Shown here: one piece after another, positions 1 through 7,854 of the stretch | How positions within the stretch are numbered: the stretch's first letter is position 1 | Layout of the letters: every line of letters starts with the position of its first letter | Origin: UBA6022 sp032154105 | GTDB lineage: Bacteria > Patescibacteriota > Saccharimonadia > Saccharimonadales > Saccharimonadaceae | Reading direction: 5' to 3' | Assembly (NCBI GenBank): GCA_032154105.1 | Contig: JALDYI010000003.1 | Coordinates: 1-64,000, forward strand | DNA length: 64,000 nt | Program-made: the position numbers and the translations under genes | The notes under the pieces: model-generated | What the model was told of the DNA's origin: nothing | Database searches by the model: none | What the model saw: the letters and a program-made list of their open reading frames with translations, nothing else

Positions 1-333
<333 letters not shown>

Positions 334-379
334 GTAACGGCTTGGAAGCCGCTACGTCTATATAAAATATAGACTGACG

Positions 380-501
380 ATGATATATTGCACAACTAAA
401 TTGTCAAAGTTCTTAATTATCTGTTCAACTCCACTGTTGTTTATCGCTCTCTTGGCGACCAGACTTTATCAATCATACATTACGAATCACGTAGGCGTCA
501 A
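380..501 (-). promoter_or_regulatory. Promoters of the rRNA operon
   Basis: Two sigma70-type promoters read toward 16S on the minus strand. The nearer has TTGACA (402-407) and TATCAT (380-385) with a 16-base spacer. The farther has TTGACG (496-501) and TATGAT (472-477) with an 18-base spacer. A small hairpin (CGGCT/AGCCG near 338-351) and a TATA-rich inverted repeat between the promoters and the mature 16S end may take part in rRNA processing; that part is inference. Confidence 0.6.
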
Positions 502-514
502 GGATTATTTAAAA

Positions 515-949
515 CTATTTTGTAGCTAAAAAGACAACTAGGCCAATTACGACGCCTAAAGCTGCGCCAACAAGCACCTCAACAGGGGTGTGGCCTTTCG
601 CAGCGCGCGGCAATGCAACATTACTCTTCTGCTCTTTTATGAGCTGCTGAATGGCTTTACCCTGTTCGCCAGAGGAACGTCGCACCATCATTGCGTCGTA
701 CATAACTATAGATGCAAGCAATGCAGCCAGTCCAAACAAACCCGAATCGATACCGTCCCGCAGCCCAATAACGGCAACGAGCGCCACGACAGTTGCACTG
801 TGGGCGCTCGGCATATTACCAGAAAGATATAGTTGTCGAAGGTGATCAAAGCTGCGATGCCTGATCACCATGATAATGTACTTTGCACCCTGCGCTATCA
901 CCCACCCGGCAATAATCGCAATGATATACGGGGAGAAAAGCACTTCCAT
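515..949 (-). CDS. DUF212 / divergent PAP2 family membrane protein
   Basis: This 144-residue protein resembles the DUF212 family (YuiD-like, related to acid phosphatases and vanadium haloperoxidases). The hallmark blocks are GNMPSAHSATVVAL at about residues 44-57, MYDAMMVRRSSGEQ at about 83-96, and a C-terminal KGHTPVEVLVGAALG block followed by a hydrophobic tail. It has several membrane segments and probably acts on a lipid or isoprenoid phosphate, but the substrate of the family is not known. It begins three bases after the gyrA stop, so it is likely the last gene of the gyrB-gyrA transcript. Confidence 0.85.
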   Translation of the reverse strand: MEVLFSPYIIAIIAGWVIAQGAKYIIMVIRHRSFDHLRQLYLSGNMPSAHSATVVALVAVIGLRDGIDSGLFGLAALLASIVMYDAMMVRRSSGEQGKAIQQLIKEQKSNVALPRAAKGHTPVEVLVGAALGVVIGLVVFLATK

Positions 950-952
950 GTC

Positions 953-3472
953 TTATACTTCCTCGTCCTCGCCTACCTGAGACTGCTCAGGCATAAGGCC
1001 AATTGATGACACTTTATCATTCTCACCCATGCGCATAATACGAACACCCTGTGTTGTACGTCCAAGTGTCGGGATATCCTTCAGTCCAACACGGATTGCT
1101 TGACCCTTATTAGAAATGAGTAGCACCTCGCTTGCATCCGGATCAAGTGTGCGAACAGATATGATCGGGCCTGTCTTAGCTGTCACGACAGCAGCTTTGA
1201 TACCAACGCCACCACGCTTGTGACTTGGGAAGTTGGCTACCTTTGTCGCCTTGCCGTAGCCATTCTGACTAATAACAAGGAGGCTGAGCTTATCATTGTC
1301 AACAATATCCATACCCACCACGCAGTCGTTTGGTCGGAGGCGGACACCACGAACACCGCGAGCGGCACGGCCCATCGGACGAGCGTCAGACTCATTGAAG
1401 CGCACCGCCTGACCGGCAGAAGTTGAAACGATCACGTCATTCTCGCCAGTCGTCTTCTTGATCCAACGAAGCTCATCACCGTCATCAAGCTTAATCGCGA
1501 TCAGACCGTTTGTGCGAATATTTGCATAGTCTTTAAGCGGAGTCTTCTTGATCGTCCCCTTTATCGTTGCCATAAAGAGATATCCATCATCACTCGCATC
1601 TTTTTCGTGTCGGATAATTGAGGTAATCTTCTCTTCTGGCTGAAGTTGCAGAAGGTTCACCGCTGCGACACCCTTTGCCTGTAGACTCGCTGCTGGTACT
1701 TCGTACGCCTTGAGGCGGAAGATACGACCACGGTTTGTAAAGAACAGGAGATAATCGTGCGTGCTTGTAGGAACAAGCTGATCAATCACATCCTCTTCCT
1801 TTGTCGTCATGCCGCGCTTACCCTTACCGCCACGGTTCTGACGGCGATACTCACTCAAGAGTGTACGTTTGATGTAGTTTTCGGTTGTTAAAAGAATAAC
1901 TGATTCTTCTTCAGGGATCAGCTCCTCGTCACTAAACTTACCGAGCTCATGATTAATAATCCTCGTACGACGCTCGTCGCCATACTTCTCTTTCATCTCC
2001 AGTAGCTCAGTCTTAATGATTGCGAGAATCTCTTTTTCGTCAGCCAAAATGCCCTCAAGCTTGGTAATCAGCTTAATAAGCTCGTTAAGCTCGTTTTCGA
2101 TTGCTTCACGCTCGAGACCGGTGAGGCGACGGAGCTGCATCGCAAGAATCGACTTCGCTTGAATTTCACTCAGCTCAAATCGCTTGATCAGCTCAGCCTC
2201 GGCAACATCTGTGGTTTTACTACCGCGAATAATCTTAATGACTTCATCGATGTGATCAAGAGCAATTTTATAGCCCTCGAGGATGTGCGCACGCTCCTTA
2301 GCCTTTCGCAGCTCAAACTCAGTGCGACGACGCACGACAGTCTGACGATGCTTCACAAACTCACTGAGCATTTCGTGAAGCCCCAAAATACGTGGCTGAA
2401 TACCATCAATCAGCGCTAGCATATTATAGCTAAAGCTTGTCTGGAGGGCCGTCATCTTATATAGCTGGTTGAGCAGCTTCTTCGGATACGCGTCCTTCTT
2501 TAATTCAATCACAACCCGTACAACACCGCGCGCACTCTCGTCGCGGAGGTCACTAATGCCAACGATTTTCTTATCTTTCACCAATTCGGCAATTTTCTCG
2601 ATAAGCGTGGCTTTATTTACGCCATACGGCACTTCCGTTACGACAATCTGATGGCGACCTTTTTTCGTCTCCTCGATGTCAGCAATAGCACGCATCATCA
2701 CGCTACCTCGTCCAGTCATATAGGCCTGCTTCATTGGTGCGCCACCGTAAACAGTCGCACCCGTCGGGAAGTCTGGACCCTTAACATGCTGCAAAAGATC
2801 GTCTGTTGTGGCGTGCTCGTTATCGATCAACTCAATCGTTGCATCAACTAGCTCACCTAGGTTATGTGACGGGATATTGGTAGCCATACCAACCGCAATA
2901 CCAATCTGACCGTTCAGTAGTAGGTTTGGCAGCTTCGCAGGCAGTACCACTGGCTCCTGTTCTGAGCCATCGAAGTTATCGCGAAAATCAATAGTTTCCT
3001 TATCAATATCAGCTAGCATCTCATCGGCAGGCTTGGCCATACGCGCTTCGGTGTATCGCATCGCAGCTGCTTCGTCACCATCCATCGAGCCAAAGTTACC
3101 CTGCCCCTGAATGAGCGGATAACGAAGTGACCATGGCTGCGCCAGTCGAACCATCGAATTATAGATCGCCGAGTCACCGTGTGGGTGATATTTACCCATA
3201 ACGTCACCGACGATACGAGCACTTTTTACAAACTTCGCTGTACTACGATTACCATTTTGGTTCATCGAGTACAAAATGCGTCGGTGCACAGGCTTCAAAC
3301 CATCACGCACGTCTGGGAGCGCTCGGTCAATAATCACGCTCATAGAATAACGCAGGAAGCTATCTTCCATAACATCTTCAAGCGTGCGATGCTCAAGACC
3401 TGTTGTATTTACAACTTCGTTGTGAATAATATTATCATCTTCAATTGGTGTGGTTATTTTTTCATCATCCAT
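953..3472 (-). CDS. gyrA: DNA gyrase subunit A
   Basis: GyrA is the DNA-cutting and rejoining subunit of gyrase, which introduces negative supercoils. The 839-residue product has the usual order: N-terminal SFLRYSMSVIIDRALPDVRDG, the winged-helix breakage domain with catalytic tyrosine in AAMRYTEARM, a long coiled-coil tower, and a C-terminal beta-pinwheel carrying the GyrA box QNRGGKG (about residue 550). The GyrA box separates it from ParC. The quinolone-determining region reads HPHGDSAIYN: the serine equivalent to E. coli S83 is kept but the residue equivalent to D87 is asparagine. The start is three bases after the gyrB stop, indicating one operon. Confidence 0.97.
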   Translation of the reverse strand: MDDEKITTPIEDDNIIHNEVVNTTGLEHRTLEDVMEDSFLRYSMSVIIDRALPDVRDGLKPVHRRILYSMNQNGNRSTAKFVKSARIVGDVMGKYHPHGDSAIYNSMVRLAQPWSLRYPLIQGQGNFGSMDGDEAAAMRYTEARMAKPADEMLADIDKETIDFRDNFDGSEQEPVVLPAKLPNLLLNGQIGIAVGMATNIPSHNLGELVDATIELIDNEHATTDDLLQHVKGPDFPTGATVYGGAPMKQAYMTGRGSVMMRAIADIEETKKGRHQIVVTEVPYGVNKATLIEKIAELVKDKKIVGISDLRDESARGVVRVVIELKKDAYPKKLLNQLYKMTALQTSFSYNMLALIDGIQPRILGLHEMLSEFVKHRQTVVRRRTEFELRKAKERAHILEGYKIALDHIDEVIKIIRGSKTTDVAEAELIKRFELSEIQAKSILAMQLRRLTGLEREAIENELNELIKLITKLEGILADEKEILAIIKTELLEMKEKYGDERRTRIINHELGKFSDEELIPEEESVILLTTENYIKRTLLSEYRRQNRGGKGKRGMTTKEEDVIDQLVPTSTHDYLLFFTNRGRIFRLKAYEVPAASLQAKGVAAVNLLQLQPEEKITSIIRHEKDASDDGYLFMATIKGTIKKTPLKDYANIRTNGLIAIKLDDGDELRWIKKTTGENDVIVSTSAGQAVRFNESDARPMGRAARGVRGVRLRPNDCVVGMDIVDNDKLSLLVISQNGYGKATKVANFPSHKRGGVGIKAAVVTAKTGPIISVRTLDPDASEVLLISNKGQAIRVGLKDIPTLGRTTQGVRIMRMGENDKVSSIGLMPEQSQVGEDEEV

Positions 3473-3475
3473 AAT

Positions 3476-5455
3476 TTATACATCCAACTCCTCTAGGTCA
3501 ACATCTTTAGCGCGTGTCTGAATAAACGCTTTACGTAGTGGCACCTCATCGCCCATCAGCTTAGTAAAGACTGCGTCGGCTCGCTCAGCATCTTCAATAC
3601 GCACCTGGATAAGAACACGATTTTCGGGGTTCATTGTTGTCTCCCACAGCTGCTCGGCATCCATTTCGCCAAGGCCCTTGAAGCGCGAGATAGTAACACC
3701 GGCCTGCTTCGTCTGGTCGTCATTTGCATCAACGGCGACACCGCGCGCCTTCCTATCGGCAATGATCGCACCTAGCGCTTCATTCAGTGCTGGCTCGTCG
3801 TAGACATACTGCTTCTTCTGTCCACGGTTAATACTATAGAGTGGTGGCTTCGCAAGATAAATGTATCCACCCTCAACCACTTCTCGCATATAGCGGAAGA
3901 AGAAGGTCAGCAGGAGCGTCGCAATGTGACTACCATCGACATCGGCATCGGTCATAATGACGATCTTGTGATAACGCAGACCATTAATATCAAAGGCCTC
4001 GCCAATACCAACACCAAAGGCTTGAATCATAGCGACAATCTCTTTATTGGCGAACATCTTATCGAGACGAGCACGCTCAGTGTTGAGAACTTTACCACGA
4101 AGTGGCAAAATAGCTTGCGTTCTGTTGTCTCGGCCCTCTTTGGCGGAGCCAGCCGCTGAGTTACCCTCTACGATGTAAATTTCACTATCATCAGGGCTTT
4201 TGCTCGAGCAGTCCCATAGCTTGCCTGGCAGTCCCATACCATCAAGCGCACCCTTACGAAGTACGTTGTCGCGCGCGGCACGAGCTGCCTTACGGGCGCG
4301 AGCCGCTAGGAGCGCCTTGCCGACAATCTTCTTGGCAACTTCAGGGTTTTCCTCGAGATAATAACTAAAGTACTCATTCATCACCTGCTCGACGTAACGA
4401 CGAACCTCTGGATTACCCAACTTGTTCTTGGTTTGACCTTCAAACTGTGGATCAGGCAATTTTACAAGGATGATCGCCGTGAGGCCTTCGCGAATATCTT
4501 CACCGCTCAGGTTATCCTCTTTCTCTTTAAGCAGACTATTCTTGCGCGCGTAATCATTGACTACACGTGTCATAGCAGCACGGAAACCAACCAAGTGCGT
4601 ACCACCATCTGGGGTTAGTACGTTATTGGCAAACGGCTTAACCGTCTCGACATAGGTATCATTGTACTGAACCGCTACTTCAACCATCGATTCTTCAACC
4701 TGGCGTTCAACGTAAAACACGTTTTCGCTCATGACTTCTTTACCGATATTAAGGTGCTTCACATAGCTTTGAATACCACCCTCAAAGTAAAATGCCTGGC
4801 GCTCGCCCGACCGCTCATCAACCACTCCTACATAAATACCCTTTGTGAGGTATGCCTGGTGGCGAAGATAATTAACAACCCACTTATAGTCAAACTCGAC
4901 AGTCTCCTTAAAGATCGTTGGGTCTGGATAGAAAGTGATCGTAGTTCCCTGCGGACGATCAGTCTTGCCAACTTTCTTAAACGGAACCTTTACGCCGCCT
5001 CTCTCAAACTCGATGCGATAAAGCTCGCCTTTTTGAGACACTTCCGCAATCATATGAGTCGACAACGCATTTACAACACTCGATCCAACACCGTGAAGAC
5101 CAGATGATACCTTATAGCCACCGCCGCCGAACTTACCACCAGCATGCAGAACCGTCAGCACTGTTTCAAGTGTCGAAAGGCCCGTTTTCGGATGCTTATC
5201 AACTGGAATGCCACGACCATCATCGCTAATGCGCATGCCACCATCAGCCAAGATCGTTACATCGACGCGCGTTGCAAAACCGGCAATTGCCTCGTCGATA
5301 GAGTTGTCGGCAATTTCTTTAATAAGATGATGCACACCGTCGTAGCCAGTGCTACCGATGTACATACCAGGACGCTTACGAACTGGCTCTAGACCCTCTA
5401 GTACCTGAATTTGTGACCCATCATATGAGCCATCGTTTGTTTGTTTAGCCATCAT
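3476..5455 (-). CDS. gyrB: DNA gyrase subunit B
   Basis: GyrB is the ATPase subunit of gyrase. The 659-residue protein shows the GHKL ATP-binding domain (DNSIDEA near residue 50, DDGRGIPV, GLHGVGSSVVNALS), a transducer domain, and the TOPRIM domain with VEGNSAAGSAK (EGDSA in most bacteria), PLRGK and the metal site DADVDGSHI. It ends with the usual RFKGLGEM and a short tail. Length matches the short gyrase B class without the large proteobacterial insertion. The message starts with two adjacent ATG codons; the second (5452) is better spaced from the GAGGG ribosome site. Confidence 0.97.
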   Translation of the reverse strand: MMAKQTNDGSYDGSQIQVLEGLEPVRKRPGMYIGSTGYDGVHHLIKEIADNSIDEAIAGFATRVDVTILADGGMRISDDGRGIPVDKHPKTGLSTLETVLTVLHAGGKFGGGGYKVSSGLHGVGSSVVNALSTHMIAEVSQKGELYRIEFERGGVKVPFKKVGKTDRPQGTTITFYPDPTIFKETVEFDYKWVVNYLRHQAYLTKGIYVGVVDERSGERQAFYFEGGIQSYVKHLNIGKEVMSENVFYVERQVEESMVEVAVQYNDTYVETVKPFANNVLTPDGGTHLVGFRAAMTRVVNDYARKNSLLKEKEDNLSGEDIREGLTAIILVKLPDPQFEGQTKNKLGNPEVRRYVEQVMNEYFSYYLEENPEVAKKIVGKALLAARARKAARAARDNVLRKGALDGMGLPGKLWDCSSKSPDDSEIYIVEGNSAAGSAKEGRDNRTQAILPLRGKVLNTERARLDKMFANKEIVAMIQAFGVGIGEAFDINGLRYHKIVIMTDADVDGSHIATLLLTFFFRYMREVVEGGYIYLAKPPLYSINRGQKKQYVYDEPALNEALGAIIADRKARGVAVDANDDQTKQAGVTISRFKGLGEMDAEQLWETTMNPENRVLIQVRIEDAERADAVFTKLMGDEVPLRKAFIQTRAKDVDLEELDV

Positions 5456-5497
5456 TCCCTCACTATTACAGACTTTTCAGCTATTTACATTTCCTCT

Positions 5498-5526
5498 ATT
5501 ATACCGAACAATTGTTGTTCACTCAA
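5498..5526 (-). promoter_or_regulatory. gyrBA promoter with inverted repeat in the spacer
   Basis: On the minus strand TTGAGT (5521-5526) and TATAAT (5498-5503) are separated by exactly 17 bases. The spacer contains an inverted repeat, GAACAA-ttg-TTGTTC on the plus strand (5506-5520), which could be an operator or simply a supercoil-sensitive spacer. The repeat is seen directly; its role is inference. Confidence 0.7.
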
Positions 5527-5530
5527 GCTA

Positions 5531-5559
5531 TTGTGTGAACATATTTCTTATGCTAATCT
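5531..5559 (+). promoter_or_regulatory. Promoter of the LPHTG surface-protein gene
   Basis: TTGTGT (5531-5536) and TAATCT (5554-5559) are spaced by 17 bases and point toward the gene starting at 5599. The promoter is divergent from, and directly next to, the gyrBA promoter, so the two may influence each other. Confidence 0.5.
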
Positions 5560-5598
5560 AGAGGTCAAGAGATCAAATAAAAAGAAAAAGGCAAAAAT

Positions 5599-7170
5599 AT
5601 GTTCAGGAAGTTTGTATCGAACCTTTCCTTCAGCCCGGCACTGGTTGGCCAACTGGGATTCTACGCGAAGCGACTACGCAAAGAAGAAGCAACCCGACGC
5701 ATTGGACTCATATTTACAGTACTAGCACTTGTTGTACAATCATTTGCCGTCTTTTCACCACCAGAATCAGCCAACGCAGCGAACCCAGATGCGGTCATCT
5801 ACAACCGGCTTGCAAACAAACAAGAACTCCTCACCGTCTACGACCGCAACAATGATGGTGCTGGTCGCACCGACATGCAGCAGATCTACTCACGCGTCGG
5901 CATCACCCGACAAGATATCGTTAATGCCCAAGAAGGCTTCTTTAATACGGCAGACTTCAATAACAAGCTTCAGTTCGTTGGACGTACCAACACGGGCGAT
6001 ACGGGCCGCTACCAACTTGACGTAGCAGGCGCGAGCACAGGTGTTTATAGTGGGCGATGGCTTGACACAACAATGACCCATCGCGCGGTCATCGGTAAAC
6101 GTGCTATTGATGGCGGCTGGTTTGCAATCATGCTTTATTGCGGCAATCCAGTGTACGTATCGCTCCCACCACCACCTCCAGTACCCGCTGCAGCCTGCAC
6201 GGGACTCACTATCACGCCTATTAGCCGCACATCATTCCGCCTAACAGCAGCATCCTCTATGAGCGGTGGCGCAACTGTAACCGGCTACCGCTACATTGTC
6301 AAAGACAGTAAAGGCACGGAAGTATACAATCAACTGACACCAAGTACCGCCGCGAGCAGCTCTGTCACGACGAATCTTCCAAAAGACGGCTCGCATACAG
6401 CATCCGTCATCGTCACAACAAGCACAGGCGACAAAACTGGCCCAAGCTGCGTGAAGCCCTTTACTGTCAGCCCAGAGCCACGCTGCCCGCTCAACCCAGA
6501 GCTCGTCGTAAGTGACGCCGGCTGCAAGCCGTGTGAAGATGATAAAACAATCTGGTACAAGGATAAAAACTGTGTTCCAAAATTTGAAATCACGAAATCT
6601 GTCCGCAATGTCACCCAGGGAACAACCGATGCCAACGGAACAACGGCAAAATCAAGCGACGTCCTAGAATATACCCTGACAGTTAAAAACGTCGGTAAAG
6701 ACAAGGGTGACTACACCGTTGCCGACTCCCTGACTGACGTTCTAGAGTATTCTGACGTCATCGACCTTGGCGGTGGATCACTCGTAAAGCCTGCTGGTAA
6801 CGAAAATACCACTGCTACGTCGATCACATGGCCGGTCGCAGCCGTCAAACCCGGTGCGACACTCACAAAAACAGTGAGTGTAAAAGTAAAGGCAATCATC
6901 CCGACTATCGCAACTCACCAAACAGCGCGTAGTTCATACGACTGTAAGATGTCGAACGTCTTTGGCAATACACTTACTGTATCTGTCTTGTGTCCTCCGG
7001 AGAAAACCGTCGAGCAAGTCGTGACACAACTTCCTCACACCGGCGCATCAGAGAATATGATCTTTGCGGGCATTGTTCTCGCTGTCGTTACCTACTTCTA
7101 CGCACGCGCACGACAAGTCAAAAAAGAAGTCCGACTCATTCGTCGCGATCTCAACGCCGGAACAATCTAA
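5599..7170 (+). CDS. LPXTG-type cell-wall-anchored surface protein with DUF11-like domain
   Basis: This 523-residue exported protein has a basic N-terminus and hydrophobic signal segment at about residues 38-55 ending near ANAANP. A proline run (PPPPPP) near residue 190 precedes a fibronectin-III-like region (about 195-290), a cysteine-rich stretch (CPLNPE, CKPCEDD), and a DUF11-like repeat domain (about 330-440) typical of surface adhesins. It ends with a sorting signal: LPHTG at residues 478-482, a hydrophobic segment, and a tail rich in R and K. A sortase should cut between T and G and attach the protein to the wall. A sortase gene lies at 52004-52705. The ligand is unknown. Confidence 0.8.
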   Translation: MFRKFVSNLSFSPALVGQLGFYAKRLRKEEATRRIGLIFTVLALVVQSFAVFSPPESANAANPDAVIYNRLANKQELLTVYDRNNDGAGRTDMQQIYSRVGITRQDIVNAQEGFFNTADFNNKLQFVGRTNTGDTGRYQLDVAGASTGVYSGRWLDTTMTHRAVIGKRAIDGGWFAIMLYCGNPVYVSLPPPPPVPAAACTGLTITPISRTSFRLTAASSMSGGATVTGYRYIVKDSKGTEVYNQLTPSTAASSSVTTNLPKDGSHTASVIVTTSTGDKTGPSCVKPFTVSPEPRCPLNPELVVSDAGCKPCEDDKTIWYKDKNCVPKFEITKSVRNVTQGTTDANGTTAKSSDVLEYTLTVKNVGKDKGDYTVADSLTDVLEYSDVIDLGGGSLVKPAGNENTTATSITWPVAAVKPGATLTKTVSVKVKAIIPTIATHQTARSSYDCKMSNVFGNTLTVSVLCPPEKTVEQVVTQLPHTGASENMIFAGIVLAVVTYFYARARQVKKEVRLIRRDLNAGTI

Positions 7171-7190
7171 CAACATAACGAGGTGGGAAT

Positions 7191-7772
7191 ATGAGTACTA
7201 ATCCAGAACAACTAATAAACGGCCCCGAGCAAGGTGTCGAGGCGAGTGAATCAGCACGTGAACAGCTCGAAAAAGAGCGCGCAAAGTATGAACGACTTGG
7301 TGAACGAGGTATAGAAGATGGCGCGAAAAGCGCTGAACGGGCAAAAATCGAAGCCCTCGAAGCCGCTGTGAGCGTCGAGGCAGGAGGCGCAGAGAAAAAA
7401 CGTGGTGGCGAGCCATCACCTGCCGCGCGCCGCGGCCCAATCAGCAAGAAGGAACGAGACGCAAGCTACAGTCGCACAATGAAAAAAGTACAGAGTGAGC
7501 TCTCCGGACCGAGCCGAGCATTTAGCAAGGTTATTCACAACAAAGCCGTTGAAAAAGCCAGTGATACACTCGGCGCTACGGTTGCACGCCCAAATGCTAT
7601 CGCATCGGGTGCAATTGCTGCTTTCCTTGCGACGCTCGCTACTTACTACGTCGCTAAAAACGTAGGTTACCAATTGTCCGGCTTTGAAACAATCGGTGCC
7701 TTCGCGGCTGGCTGGGCGATCGGCCTTCTCTTTGACTACTTTAGAGTAATGATCACTGGCAAACGCTCATAA
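7191..7772 (+). CDS. Small membrane protein with charged coiled-coil N-terminus
   Basis: I do not recognise the family. The 193-residue protein has a long, charged, alanine/glutamate-rich N-terminal part (about residues 1-110, probably coiled coil) followed by two hydrophobic segments near the C-terminus (about 143-160 and 165-183). It begins 20 bases after the LPHTG gene with a good ribosome site (GAGGTGGGAAT before ATG), so both genes are probably made together. The polar part would be cytoplasmic or surface-facing depending on topology, which the sequence does not settle. Confidence 0.65.
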   Translation: MSTNPEQLINGPEQGVEASESAREQLEKERAKYERLGERGIEDGAKSAERAKIEALEAAVSVEAGGAEKKRGGEPSPAARRGPISKKERDASYSRTMKKVQSELSGPSRAFSKVIHNKAVEKASDTLGATVARPNAIASGAIAAFLATLATYYVAKNVGYQLSGFETIGAFAAGWAIGLLFDYFRVMITGKRS

Positions 7773-7782
7773 GCCACACTGC

Positions 7783-7830
7783 TAGAGAATAAAATACCGC
7801 TACAATATTGTAGCGGTATTTTATTCTCTA
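7783..7830. terminator. Bidirectional terminator, perfect 48-base palindrome
   Basis: A 48-base perfect inverted repeat: TAGAGAATAAAATACCGCTA on the left is mirrored to TAGCGGTATTTTATTCTCTA on the right. The A/T-rich outer arms give a U-run whichever strand is transcribed. It sits between convergent genes ending at 7772 and 7855 and should stop both. Confidence 0.85.
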
Positions 7831-7854
7831 TCGATATAAGCCCGGCAGCCGAGC

